64,000 nucleotides of DNA from Microlunatus flavus (GCF_900110855.1 NZ_FOFA01000004.1:186001-250000); one strand, 5' to 3'. Positions 24,955 to 33,597 are shown, counted from the stretch's first letter. The notes: a model not told the origin generated them from the sequence alone. Numbers and translations: made by a program.

Positions 24955-24965
24955 TTGTCTGACAA
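24955..24965. promoter_or_regulatory. GntR-type operator before the aminotransferase
   Basis: The perfect 11-bp palindrome TTGTCTGACAA lies about 55-65 nt upstream of the predicted transcription start at 25021. It is identical to the core of the site overlapping the promoter of the 39988-40731 GntR gene, so that regulator probably controls this aminotransferase as well. Confidence 0.6.
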
Positions 24966-25007
24966 CCTTGGTCCGAGCCCGCACGCATCCGCGTCGGTCC
25001 CGAGGTC

Positions 25008-25013
25008 GAGAAT
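25008..25013 (+). promoter_or_regulatory. -10 element for leaderless aminotransferase mRNA
   Basis: GAGAAT ends 7 nt before ATG 25021. No Shine-Dalgarno is present. It supports 25021 over the in-frame ATG at 25012. Confidence 0.45.
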
Positions 25014-25020
25014 GGACGAC

Positions 25021-26457
25021 ATGAGCCTGACGAGCACCGCGAACGAGACCCTGGTCGAGCACGCCGACGCGGCGGCCACCGACGCGCAGCAGCCCGACGG
25101 CCAGCAGCCGACCGGCCCGCAGGACGCCGGGCCCGCCACCGGCGCGCAGGCCGACGGCCGCTCCAACGCCGAGGTCGGCGCCGACGACGCCTCGGTCGTC
25201 TTCCACTCGTGGTCCAAGCAGGGCGGGCTCAAGCCCCTCCCCCTGGCCGGCGGCCAGGGCACGACCGTCTGGGACCACGACGGCAACCGCTACCTCGACT
25301 TCTCCACCCAGCTCGTGTTCACGAACATGGGCCACCAGCACCCCAAGATCATCGCCGGGATCACCGAGCAGCTGGGCACGCTCGCGACCGTCGCCCCCGC
25401 GCACGGGAACGCCACCCGGGCCGAGGCCGCCCGGCTGATCCTGCAGCGCGCGCCCGAGGGCTTCGAGAAGGTCTTCTTCACCAACGGCGGCGCCGACGCC
25501 AACGAGAACGCCATCCGCATGGCGCGCCTCGTGACCGGCCGCACCAAGGTGCTGTCGCGCTACCGCTCGTACCACGGCAACACCGGCGCGGCGATCGTTG
25601 CGACGGGCGACTGGCGCCGCATCCCCAACGAGCACGCCACCGGCCACGTGCACTTCTTCGGCCCCTACCTCTACCGCAGCGAGTTCTGGGCCTCCACGCC
25701 CGAGGAGGAGTGCGCCCGCGCGCTGCACCACCTCGAGCGCACCGTGCAGGCGGAGGGGCCGGAGAGCATCGCGGCGATCCTGCTCGAGTCCGTGCCCGGC
25801 ACCGCCGGGATCATGGTGCCCCCGCCCGGCTACCTGTCGGGCGTCCGCGCGATCTGCGACCGCTACGACATCAAGCTGATCCTCGACGAGGTGATGGCGG
25901 GCTTCGGGCGTACGGGTGAGTGGTTCGCGTTCGACGCTCACGACGTCCGCCCCGACCTGATCACCTTCGCCAAGGGCGTCAACTCCGGCTACGTCCCGGT
26001 CGGCGGCGTGATCATCTCCTCCGACATCGCCCACGCCTTCGACGACCGGGTCTTCCCGGGCGGCCTCACCTACTCCGGCCACCCGCTCGCCGCGGCGAGC
26101 ATCGTCGCGACCCAGCGGGCGATGGCCGAGGAGGGCGCGGTCGAGAACGCGAGGCGCATCGGCGCCGACGTGCTCGGCCCGGCCCTGGTCGAGCTCGGCG
26201 CCAAGCACGACGTCATCGGCGAGGTCCGCGGCACCGGCGTGTTCTGGGCGCTGGAGCTCGTCGCCGACCCGGAGACCCGCGAGCCGCTCCCGACGCCGAC
26301 GGTCGCCGCCCTCAAGTCCGACCTCATCAGCCGCGGCCTGCTGCCCTTCGCCACGGACAACCGCATCCACGTCGTCCCGCCGATCAACGTCACCGACGAC
26401 GAGGTCGCCCGCGCCCTCGCGATCTACGACGAGGCCTTCACGGCCTTCCGCCCCTGA
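25021..26457 (+). CDS. Class III PLP-dependent aminotransferase
   Basis: A 478-aa fold-type I transaminase. The PLP-phosphate loop is FTNGGADANENAIRMAR, the PLP-stacking Tyr is in RYRSYHGNTG, the pyridine-N Asp is in LILDEVMAGFGRTG, and the Schiff-base Lys is in LITFAKGVNSGYVPVGG. Its substrate should be an amino acid or diamine with a terminal or alpha amino group (omega-amino acid:pyruvate type). The first 60 residues are a low-complexity Ala/Gln/Gly extension before the catalytic domain. It stands alone between the OCD-family gene and the old-yellow-enzyme gene. The upstream TTGTCTGACAA ties it to the hydroxyproline operon regulator. It might serve 2-aminoadipate in the lysine/pipecolate branch, which lacks a transaminase of its own here; that is inference. 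Confidence 0.9.
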   Translation: MSLTSTANETLVEHADAAATDAQQPDGQQPTGPQDAGPATGAQADGRSNAEVGADDASVVFHSWSKQGGLKPLPLAGGQGTTVWDHDGNRYLDFSTQLVFTNMGHQHPKIIAGITEQLGTLATVAPAHGNATRAEAARLILQRAPEGFEKVFFTNGGADANENAIRMARLVTGRTKVLSRYRSYHGNTGAAIVATGDWRRIPNEHATGHVHFFGPYLYRSEFWASTPEEECARALHHLERTVQAEGPESIAAILLESVPGTAGIMVPPPGYLSGVRAICDRYDIKLILDEVMAGFGRTGEWFAFDAHDVRPDLITFAKGVNSGYVPVGGVIISSDIAHAFDDRVFPGGLTYSGHPLAAASIVATQRAMAEEGAVENARRIGADVLGPALVELGAKHDVIGEVRGTGVFWALELVADPETREPLPTPTVAALKSDLISRGLLPFATDNRIHVVPPINVTDDEVARALAIYDEAFTAFRP

Positions 26458-26497
26458 CGCACCTGTCCCACCCGGCGCTCACCTCGGACCTCAGGAG

Positions 26498-26577
26498 TTT
26501 CACGTTCACGTGAAGCTCCGGTACTTCACCCAGCAGATCTGCTGGGTGAAGTCGAGGTCTTTCACGTGAACGTGAAA
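26498..26577. repeat. Nested palindromes between convergent genes
   Basis: Outer arms 26498-26514 and 26561-26577 are perfect 17-bp complements with the core TTCACGTGAACGTGAA. Inside them lies a perfect loop-less 28-bp palindrome at 26524-26551 centred on AGATCT. It sits between the convergent aminotransferase and old-yellow-enzyme genes, so it may be a double terminator or cruciform. Confidence 0.7.
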
Positions 26578-26602
26578 AACCGGTGACTCGAGCTGGTCGG
26601 CG

Positions 26603-28663
26603 TTAGCCGGCGCCGACGACGGCGGGCGGTTCGGCGGAGACCTCGGGCTTGGGCCAGCCGGCCCCGGCGCGGGCGCCCTCGGCGGCCGCGTCGAGGAGGT
26701 GCCGCGGGGCGAGGGCGTCGCCGACGAGCACGATCTTCAGGCCCGGCCGCTCGCGGCGGAGCAGGTCGCTGAGCCGGTCGGCGGAGCGGCGTACGCCAGC
26801 CAGCACGACCAGGTCGACCCGGCCGGCGGGGCGAGCGAGGTCGGACTCGAGGTCGAGCAGCGACCACGACGTGCCGTCGTGGGTCGGCACGACGGTGTCG
26901 ATGAGCTCGATCCCCTTCTGCTTGAGCCGGCGGCGCACCCACCAGACCTGGGTGTCGTCGACCTCGGCGGCGACGGAGGCCAGGCTCGTGGCGATGCGGA
27001 CGGTCCAGCCCGCCTCCTCCAGCGCCTCGGCCGCGGTCGGCGCGACGAACCCGCCCTCGTCGTCGACGACGAGGGCCACCTGGCCCGGCCCGTCGGGCAG
27101 CGGTGTCTTGGCGACGACCGTGTCAGCGTCGACGACCGCCGTCGGCGCCCCGTCGACCCAGTCGGGCCAGCGCGGCACCGAACCCGTGGCCACGACGACG
27201 GCGTCGGGGTCGAGCGCGAGGACGTCCGCGGCGCTCGGGTCGACGCCGAGCCGGACGTCGACGCCGGTCTCGGCGAGCCGGCGCTCGAGCCAGCGCAGGT
27301 AGAGGTCCCAGCGCTCACGACCCTTGCGGGTCCCGGCCAGCGCGGCGCGGCCGCCGATGCGGTCGCCGCGCTCGATCAGGGTGACCCGGCGGCCCCGCTC
27401 GGCGGCCCGGTACGCGGCCTCGGCGCCGGCGACGCCGCCGCCCAGCACCACCAGCCGCGGCTCCGGCAGGTCGTCCGCGGGCCGGGCGGGCACGTCGTCC
27501 ACCTCCGGCTCCCGGATGCCCGGGTTGACCGAGCACCACATGGGCCGGCCCTGGTAGAGCCGTCCGATGCAGCCCTCGTTGAGGCTGATGCACGGCCGCG
27601 GGTCGCCCCCGGTCGCGGAGGTCACCGGCAGGCGCGGGTCGGCGATCAGCGCGCGGGTCATGGCCACGAGGTCGACGCCGTTCTCGACCAGGGCACGCTC
27701 GGCGGTGTCGGCGTCGAGGATCCGCCCGGCCACCACGACCGGCACGCCGGTCTCGCGGCGCATCCGTCCGGCGTGCGCGCCGTTGACGTTCTCGTGCACG
27801 GCGTCGCCGGGCACGAACACCGCGCTGCTCCGCATCGAGTAGCCGGTTCCCCCGGAGATGCTGAGCAGGTCGACCGCGCCACCGGCGGTGAGCGCCTGGG
27901 CGACCTCGACCAGGTCGTCGTCGGTCATGCCGGTGCCCTCGGGCAGCCCGTGGTACGCCGACATCCGGAACCCGACCACGAACTCCTCCGACGTCCAGGC
28001 GCGCACGGACGCCAGCACCTCGCGGCCGAAGCGCAGCCGGTTCTCGACGCTGCCGCCGTAGCGGTCGGTGCGGTCGTTGACGTTCGGGTCGTAGAACTGC
28101 TCGATCAGGTGGCCGCCGTGCGACGTCACCTCCGCCCCGTCCCAGCCGAGCTCCTGCAGCCGACGGGCCGCGTGCCCGAAGCGGTCGACGAGCACGCCGA
28201 TCTCGGCCTCGGTGAGCACGGCCGGGACCTCCCGGTGCACGCCCTCGGGCAGGTCGGACGCCGCCTTCAGCGCCACGCCGGAGTAGAACGAGTTGCCCCG
28301 GCGGCCCATGTGCGTCATCTGCGACATGATCAGCGCGCCGTGCTCGTGGACGCGGTCGGCGAGCTGGCGCAGCAGGTCGTCGTTGCGCGGGTCCCACAGC
28401 GAGATCGAGCCGTACGAGGCCGCGCTCTCCGGGTCGACCGAGGCGGACCCGAAGGTCATCACGAGCCCGACGCCGCCCGCTGCCTTGCGCACGTGGTAGT
28501 CGACCTCGGCCTGGGTCAGCAGGCCGTCGTGGCCCCAGCCGGTCGAGTGCGGGGTCGAGGTGATCCGGTTGCGGACCGTGCGCCGGCCGAGCCGGACCGG
28601 GGAGAAGAGGGTCGGCCAGCGCGTCGCGCCGGGCGAGGTGGCGATCAGGTCGTGCACGGTCAT
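26603..28663 (-). CDS. Old-yellow-enzyme oxidoreductase, FadH/TMADH type
   Basis: A 686-aa two-part flavoenzyme. Residues 1-360 form the FMN TIM barrel (TLFSPVRLGRRTVRNRITSTPHSTG, and the HGGHLIEQFYDPNVNDRTDRYGG barrel motif). The C-terminal half has FAD/NAD(P) folds (LVVLGGGVAGAEAAYRAAERG, LVVLAGVRRS). The Fe-S region reads CISLNEGC...MWC, in which Leu stands where FadH and trimethylamine dehydrogenase have their second Cys, so three of four usual ligands are visible. Homologues reduce dienoyl-CoA or demethylate trimethylamine, dimethylglycine or N-methylproline. The neighbouring imino-acid genes make an N-methylproline or betaine demethylase attractive but unproven. ATG 28663 has GGAAGG upstream; it is divergent from a GntR gene. 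Confidence 0.88.
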   Translation of the reverse strand: MTVHDLIATSPGATRWPTLFSPVRLGRRTVRNRITSTPHSTGWGHDGLLTQAEVDYHVRKAAGGVGLVMTFGSASVDPESAASYGSISLWDPRNDDLLRQLADRVHEHGALIMSQMTHMGRRGNSFYSGVALKAASDLPEGVHREVPAVLTEAEIGVLVDRFGHAARRLQELGWDGAEVTSHGGHLIEQFYDPNVNDRTDRYGGSVENRLRFGREVLASVRAWTSEEFVVGFRMSAYHGLPEGTGMTDDDLVEVAQALTAGGAVDLLSISGGTGYSMRSSAVFVPGDAVHENVNGAHAGRMRRETGVPVVVAGRILDADTAERALVENGVDLVAMTRALIADPRLPVTSATGGDPRPCISLNEGCIGRLYQGRPMWCSVNPGIREPEVDDVPARPADDLPEPRLVVLGGGVAGAEAAYRAAERGRRVTLIERGDRIGGRAALAGTRKGRERWDLYLRWLERRLAETGVDVRLGVDPSAADVLALDPDAVVVATGSVPRWPDWVDGAPTAVVDADTVVAKTPLPDGPGQVALVVDDEGGFVAPTAAEALEEAGWTVRIATSLASVAAEVDDTQVWWVRRRLKQKGIELIDTVVPTHDGTSWSLLDLESDLARPAGRVDLVVLAGVRRSADRLSDLLRRERPGLKIVLVGDALAPRHLLDAAAEGARAGAGWPKPEVSAEPPAVVGAG

Positions 28664-28722
28664 GTCGGACCTTCCGGACGCGGCGGGCGCGCGGTCGATC
28701 GGCGCGGCACGCCGAACTCTAG

Positions 28723-28734
28723 ATGTGATCACAT
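28723..28734. promoter_or_regulatory. Operator in the oye/gntR divergent promoter
   Basis: The perfect 12-bp palindrome ATGTGATCACAT sits 36 nt before the GntR ATG (over its -35 zone) and 60 nt before the oxidoreductase start. This is a classic position for a GntR protein repressing both genes. Confidence 0.65.
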
Positions 28735-28756
28735 ATCAGAAGCAAGCCTCTCGGAG

Positions 28757-28762
28757 TACGCT
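28757..28762 (+). promoter_or_regulatory. -10 element of leaderless gntR (28770)
   Basis: TACGCT ends 7 nt before ATG 28770. With the palindrome at 28723-28734 just upstream, bound regulator would block polymerase. Confidence 0.55.
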
Positions 28763-28769
28763 CTCTCCC

Positions 28770-29459
28770 ATGACCGCCCTGGCGCCGCTCGGCGAGCCCT
28801 CGCTGCTCACGGACCGCGTCTACGGAGCGATCCGCGAGGCGATCCGCAGCGGCGAGATCGGCGCCGGCGAGCGGCTGCGCCTGCGTGACCTGGCCACCAA
28901 GCTGGGCACCAGCCCGATGCCGGTGCGCGAGGCCATCGGCCGCCTGGAGCAGAACGGCCTCGTGGTCCGCGTCCCCCACCGCGGTGCCGTGGTCGCGGAC
29001 CTCACCCCGGCGGAGCTGAGCCACGTCTACACGACCCGGCTGCTGCTCGAGGTCGAGGCGACCCGCCTGGGCTGCGCGGGTGTGACCGCCACCGACGTGC
29101 GGAGGATGCGGGCGGCGTACGACGGCATGCGCGCGGCGGTCGGTGCCGGTCGCGTCGGCGAGGCCCTGGACCGCGACGAGGAGCTGCTCACCGTCCTCTA
29201 CGCGGCCGGCGGCAACCCCGTCCTGCTCGGCCTGGTGCAGGACCTGTGGCAGCGCTGCCGCGCGTTCAAGCTGCTCGGCGCGGACGGGGCCGGCTCGGCC
29301 GGGCCCGACGAGGGCGCGTGGGCGACGCAGCGGCGGCTGCTGGAGGCTGTCGAGTCCAGCGACGCGGAGGCCGCCGTGGCGGTCACCCGCGAGTCGCTCG
29401 AGTCGGCGCAGCAGCGGATCCGAGCCCTGCTCGACGAGGGCGCCCCCTCCGCCGGCTGA
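28770..29459 (+). CDS. GntR-family regulator, FCD type
   Basis: A 229-aa transcription factor. The N-terminal winged helix (residues 12-78) contains LTDRVYGAIREAIRSGEIGAGERLRLRDLATKLGTSPMPVREAIGRLEQNGLV, a textbook GntR HTH. The C-terminal all-helical FCD domain (about 85-220) carries the ligand or metal site. The start at ATG 28770 lies 7 nt after TACGCT (leaderless). It is divergent from the old-yellow-enzyme gene and separated from it by a palindrome, so it likely senses that enzyme's substrate and represses both. The 222-nt gap to the next gene holds only weak inverted repeats, for example GTTAC-N8-GTAAC at 29566-29583. Confidence 0.88.
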   Translation: MTALAPLGEPSLLTDRVYGAIREAIRSGEIGAGERLRLRDLATKLGTSPMPVREAIGRLEQNGLVVRVPHRGAVVADLTPAELSHVYTTRLLLEVEATRLGCAGVTATDVRRMRAAYDGMRAAVGAGRVGEALDRDEELLTVLYAAGGNPVLLGLVQDLWQRCRAFKLLGADGAGSAGPDEGAWATQRRLLEAVESSDAEAAVAVTRESLESAQQRIRALLDEGAPSAG

Positions 29460-29681
29460 CCGCCCGCCGAACCTCCCGCGCACCGACGTCAGCTCACGAC
29501 GCGCGCGGGCCTGTCGTGCGCGACCAAAGTCGGCGTGCTGCTCTGGACTGCTTCGATCGCCGCAGGTTACGGTCGCTCGTAACGCAGGTCACACCCGCCG
29601 CCCCGGTCGCCAGCACACCGGGTCGGGCGTGCGCCCCCCGGTGCTGGACGGCTCAGCGCTCAGCAGAGCGCGGACATCGAC

Positions 29682-30737
29682 ATGGAGGTCGAGTTGTACG
29701 AGCACAGCGGCGAGAAGTACTTCGTGGTGGACGCGCACATCGCGCTCTGGGACGCCCGTCCGGAGAACCAGCGGAACATCCACGGCAAGCAGTTCATCGA
29801 CTGCTTCTACGACTACCACCGCAACCTCAGCCCGGCGTCGGAGCTGTGGAGCTACGAGCAGTACCTCTACTACGCCGACCGGCTGATGAAGGACCTGTTC
29901 ACCGACGGCTACGTCGACCACGCGATCTTCCAGCCGGCCTACCTCGGCGAGTTCTACCATCGCGGCTTCGGGCAGACCGAGGAGGCGTGGGCCCTGACCC
30001 AGCAGCACCCGGACCAGCTCACGTACAACCACTGCTACGACCCGCGCAACGGCGAGGCCGGCCTCGACCAGCTCCGGCTGGACGCGGAGCGCTTCGGCCT
30101 CAAGGGCATCAAGCTCTACACCGCGGAGTGGCACGGCGAGTCGCGCGGCTACAAGCTGACCGACCCCTGGTCGCGCCGCTATCTCGAGCTCTGCCAGGAG
30201 CTCGGCATCAAGAATATCCACGTCCACAAGGGCCCGACCATCCGCCCGCTCGACCGCGACGCCTTCGACGTCGCCGACATCGACGGGGTCGCCAGCGACT
30301 ACACAGACCTCAACTTCGTCGTCGAGCACGTCGGCCTGCCGCGGCTCGAGGACTTCTGCTGGATCGCGACGCAGGAGCCCAACGTGTACGGCGGCCTGGC
30401 CGTCGCGATCCCCTTCATGCACACCCGCCCGCGCTACTTCGCGCAGATCATGGGTGAGCTCCTCTACTGGATCGGCGAGGACCGCATCCTCTTCTCCAGC
30501 GACTACGCGCTGTGGACGCCGAAATGGCTCGTCGAGCAGTTCGTGGAGTTCCAGATCCCCGAGGACATGCAGCCCGAGTACTCCCCGATCACCACCGCCC
30601 AGCGCAAGAAGATCCTCGGCCTCAACGCCGCTGCCCTGTACGACATCCCGGTGCCCGAGGAGCTGCAGATCAGGGCCGCCCCGGACGAGGTGCCTGTCGC
30701 CTCCGAGGCGCCGGACCTGCGCGTGCCGGTCGCGTGA
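29682..30737 (+). CDS. Amidohydrolase-family protein (propane-monooxygenase-cluster type)
   Basis: A 351-aa amidohydrolase-2 TIM barrel. VVDAHIALWD (residues 15-24) is the first metal strand, with only one His in place of the usual HxH. NIHVHKG and VVEHVGLP supply the later His ligands, and LFSSDYALW the final Asp. It is unlikely to be a simple hydrolase; the same protein type is encoded directly after the four monooxygenase subunits in mimABCD/prmABCD operons of mycobacteria and rhodococci, where its role is in making active enzyme. Here the monooxygenase genes are absent. The next two genes overlap by 4 nt each, forming a tight three-gene operon. Confidence 0.82.
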   Translation: MEVELYEHSGEKYFVVDAHIALWDARPENQRNIHGKQFIDCFYDYHRNLSPASELWSYEQYLYYADRLMKDLFTDGYVDHAIFQPAYLGEFYHRGFGQTEEAWALTQQHPDQLTYNHCYDPRNGEAGLDQLRLDAERFGLKGIKLYTAEWHGESRGYKLTDPWSRRYLELCQELGIKNIHVHKGPTIRPLDRDAFDVADIDGVASDYTDLNFVVEHVGLPRLEDFCWIATQEPNVYGGLAVAIPFMHTRPRYFAQIMGELLYWIGEDRILFSSDYALWTPKWLVEQFVEFQIPEDMQPEYSPITTAQRKKILGLNAAALYDIPVPEELQIRAAPDEVPVASEAPDLRVPVA

Positions 30738-31576
30738 CCGCGGTCGACTCCCCGCTCACCCCGTCGTCCCACCCGCGTGCGGGCCGTGCCCCCGGCCCGC
30801 ACGACGGGGTGGTCGCCGACGCCGTGCGGGCGGCGCTCGGGACCGTCATGGACCCCGAGCTCGACGAGCCGATCACCGACCTGGGCTTCGTGTCCGAACA
30901 GCGGATCGACGAGGTCGGCGACGGCCGGGTGGACGTCGAGGTGCACCTGCGGCTCCCGACGTCCTTCTGCGCGCCGAACTTCGCCTACCTGATGGCGGCC
31001 GACGCGCAGGACGCGCTCGGCCGGATCGACGCGGTCCGCGAGATCGCGATCTTCCTCGACGACCACCACGACTCGACGAAGATCAACTCCGGGCTCGCAG
31101 CAGGCGGCGGCTACCGGGGCACGTTCGCGCACGAGGCCGACGACAGCCTCGACGAGCTCCGGATGATCTTCCGCCGCAAGGCGCACACGGCCGCGATGGA
31201 GCGGTCGTGCTCGGCCTTGATCAGGGCGGGCGCGCGTACGGTCGAGGACCTGCACAGCCTGAGGGTCGGCGACCTGCCGAAGGACGCGTCGACCGACGCG
31301 CTGCTGCGACGGCGCCTCGACCTGGGCTTCTCGAACGCACCCGAGGCCCTGGTCATGGTCGACGACCGCGGGGCGCCGATCCCCGAGGACCAGGTGCCGC
31401 TGCGGCTGCGCTTCGCGCGCACCACGCGCATCTCGATCGACGGCAACGCGCACTTCTGCCGCGGCCTCCTGCGCACCCGCTACCCGGGTTCGGGGGACGA
31501 CCAGACCGCCCGGGCCGACGACCCCGACCTGACCCTCCGCGACTCCCACCCCACGACCCCCGAGAGCGAGCGATGA
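30734..31576 (+). CDS. MIP18/DUF59-family metal-sulfur assembly-like protein
   Basis: A 280-aa protein whose residues 30-130 form a MIP18 (DUF59) domain: VADAVRAALGTVMDPELDEPITDLGFV with the DPE and D-L-G-F motifs, then SFCAPNFAYLMAADA with the conserved Cys. The C-terminal 150 residues are an all-alpha region special to the monooxygenase-cluster version. Such proteins assist maturation of diiron or Fe-S proteins. GTG 30734 overlaps the amidohydrolase stop (GTGA), and its own stop overlaps the dehydrogenase ATG (ATGA). The client protein is not encoded next door, which is unusual. Confidence 0.82.
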   Translation: MTAVDSPLTPSSHPRAGRAPGPHDGVVADAVRAALGTVMDPELDEPITDLGFVSEQRIDEVGDGRVDVEVHLRLPTSFCAPNFAYLMAADAQDALGRIDAVREIAIFLDDHHDSTKINSGLAAGGGYRGTFAHEADDSLDELRMIFRRKAHTAAMERSCSALIRAGARTVEDLHSLRVGDLPKDASTDALLRRRLDLGFSNAPEALVMVDDRGAPIPEDQVPLRLRFARTTRISIDGNAHFCRGLLRTRYPGSGDDQTARADDPDLTLRDSHPTTPESER

Positions 31577-32601
31577 TGCGCGCCGTCCAGGTGACCGGCT
31601 ACCACGACAAGCTGCAGATGAGCGAGGTCCCCGACCCGACGCCGAGCGGTCCGCTCGACGTCGTCGTCAAGATCGGCGGCGCCGGCGTCTGCCGCACCGA
31701 CCTGCACATCCTCGAGGGCCAGTGGGCCGAGAAGTCGCAGGTGCAGCTGCCGTACACGATCGGCCACGAGAACGCCGGCTGGGTGCACGCGGTCGGCGAT
31801 GCCGTCACCAACGTGGCGGTCGGCGACCCGGTGATCCTGCACCCGCTGGTGACCTGCGGGCTGTGCCGCGCGTGCCGGTTCGGCGACGACGTGCACTGCG
31901 AGAACAGCCGGTTCCCGGGCATCGACACGGACGGCGGGTACGCCGACTACCTCCTCACGAACGCCCGCAGCGTGGTCAAACTCGACCCGAGCCTGGAGCC
32001 GGCCGCCGTCGCGGCGCTGGCCGACGCCGGGCTGACGGCGTACCACGCTGCGGCCAAGGCGGCTCGGGCGCTGCACCCCGGCGACTTCTGCGTCATGATC
32101 GGCGCCGGCGGCCTCGGCCACATCGGCGTGCAGGTCATGAGGGCGATCTCGGCCGCGACGCTCGTCGTCGTCGACCGCAACCCGGACGCCCTCGCGCTGG
32201 CGGCCGAGATCGGCGCCGACCAGACCGTCCTCGCCGACGGTGACCACGTGGAGAAGGTTCTCGAGATCACTGGCGGCAAGGGTGCCGAAGCGGTGATCGA
32301 CTTCGTCGGCGAAGGCGGCGCGACGGCGGAGGGCGTGGCGATGCTGCGGCGCGCCGGGAACTACTACGTGGTCGGCTACGGCGAGAACATCAGCGTTCCC
32401 ACGATCGACATCGTGTCGACGGAGATCAACATCATCGGCAACCTGGTCGGCTCCTACAACGACCTCGTCGAGCTGATGGCGCTCGCCGCCCGGGGGAAGG
32501 TGAAGCTCCACACGAGCACGTACGCGCTGGACGACTTCCAGACCGCCATCGACGACCTCGACCACGGACGCGTCCGCGGGCGGGCGATCTTGATTCCCTG
32601 A
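31573..32601 (+). CDS. Zinc-dependent NAD(P)+ alcohol dehydrogenase
   Basis: A 342-aa medium-chain dehydrogenase. The catalytic zinc ligands lie in GAGVCRTDLHI (Cys) and IGHENAGWV (His-Glu), the structural zinc Cys lobe is CGLCRACRFGDDVHC (four Cys), and the cofactor motif is VMIGAGGLGHIGVQVMRA. VVVDRNPDALALA after the second strand, with Asp, favours NAD+. In propane-type clusters this gene oxidises the alcohol made by the monooxygenase. Here it closes the amidohydrolase/MIP18/ADH operon, ATG 31573 overlapping the previous stop. A palindromic terminator-like element follows at 32674. Confidence 0.92.
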   Translation: MMRAVQVTGYHDKLQMSEVPDPTPSGPLDVVVKIGGAGVCRTDLHILEGQWAEKSQVQLPYTIGHENAGWVHAVGDAVTNVAVGDPVILHPLVTCGLCRACRFGDDVHCENSRFPGIDTDGGYADYLLTNARSVVKLDPSLEPAAVAALADAGLTAYHAAAKAARALHPGDFCVMIGAGGLGHIGVQVMRAISAATLVVVDRNPDALALAAEIGADQTVLADGDHVEKVLEITGGKGAEAVIDFVGEGGATAEGVAMLRRAGNYYVVGYGENISVPTIDIVSTEINIIGNLVGSYNDLVELMALAARGKVKLHTSTYALDDFQTAIDDLDHGRVRGRAILIP

Positions 32602-32673
32602 CCGCGCCCGTTCCTGGACGACCCGCACCGGCCCCCACCGACCCCCACCGACCCCCACCGAGCCCCACCGACC

Positions 32674-32734
32674 GCCGAGCGGTAGGTTGCCGCGCCTTTT
32701 CGCACCCGAAGTTCGCGGCAACCTACCGCTCGGC
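32674..32734. repeat. Palindromic intergenic element, copy 2
   Basis: Perfect 21-bp arms (32674-32694 and 32714-32734) with core GGTAGGTTGCCGCG and a 19-nt loop lie between the convergent alcohol dehydrogenase and SDR genes. The 14-bp core and loop length match 14469-14515. A run of CCCCACCGA-type tandem units (about 32630-32672) precedes it. Confidence 0.75.
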
Positions 32735-32791
32735 GCGGTGGAGGGGCGCTCGGAGGGGATGGGCGGAGGGGGGACGGAGCGAGGGGGCACG

Positions 32792-33556
32792 TCAGCGGAC
32801 GTAGTCGGCGCCGGTCACGTCGATGGTCGCGCCGCTGGTGTGCGGGGCGCGGCCGGAGGCCAGGAAGGCGATCACCTCGGCCACGTCCTCCGGCGGGGTG
32901 ATCTCCCCCATCGGCATGGTCGCGGCGAGGGCGTCGGCGTCGGGTCCCATCATGTCGGTGAGCACCCAGCCGGGAGCGATGTCGTACGCCAGGATCCGGT
33001 CCCGCGCGAACGCCCGGGCGATGCCCTTGGTCAGCGACTGCAGCCCGCCCTTCGCCGCCCCGTACGCGAGGTGGTCGGCGTCGTCGCCCCGGTGCGCGGC
33101 GCGGCTGGTGACGTTGACGACGATGCCGCCCCCGGCACGACCCGGCTCGCGCCAGTGCGCGACCGCGAGGCGGCAGAGCTCGGCGGGCGCGAGCAGGTTG
33201 ACCGTGAGGTTGTCCGCCCAGCCCGAGGTCCACGCGGCGTCGTCGTCGAGGGGCGAGGCCAGGTAGATCCCGGCGTTGTTGACCAGCACGTCGACGTGGC
33301 CGCGCCAGGCCACGGCCTCGCGCCACAGCCGCTCGGGCTCGCCGGGCTGCGCCAGGTCGGCCCGGAGCACGTGGACCCGACTCTGTCCCGTACCGGCGCC
33401 GAGCTCGTCGGCCAGGGCCTGCGCCGCCTCCGCGGAGGCGCGGTGGTGCAGGACGACGTGGGCGCCCTCACGGTGCAGCGCGCGGACGGCGGCGCGGCCG
33501 ATACCGCGCGACCCTCCGGTGACCAGGACGACGCGGTCGGGCTCCGGCGTGCTCAT
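32792..33556 (-). CDS. Short-chain dehydrogenase/reductase
   Basis: A 254-aa classical SDR: TGGSRGIGRAAVRAL near residue 14 (cofactor), NNAGIYLASP, catalytic Ser in VVNVTSRAAH, and the catalytic pair in YGAAKGG. VLHHRASAE after the second strand, with Arg, suggests NADP(H). ATG 33556 has AGGAG upstream. It is the last gene of the eight-gene operon that starts with gntR at 40731. Its exact step is not evident; it may reduce or oxidise a hydroxy or keto intermediate. It ends with a tail VTGADYVR instead of the more common D-GG. Confidence 0.88.
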   Translation of the reverse strand: MSTPEPDRVVLVTGGSRGIGRAAVRALHREGAHVVLHHRASAEAAQALADELGAGTGQSRVHVLRADLAQPGEPERLWREAVAWRGHVDVLVNNAGIYLASPLDDDAAWTSGWADNLTVNLLAPAELCRLAVAHWREPGRAGGGIVVNVTSRAAHRGDDADHLAYGAAKGGLQSLTKGIARAFARDRILAYDIAPGWVLTDMMGPDADALAATMPMGEITPPEDVAEVIAFLASGRAPHTSGATIDVTGADYVR

Positions 33557-33597
33557 GGGTTGCTCCTCGGGCTGGTCGGGGGCGCTCGGGCGACGGC

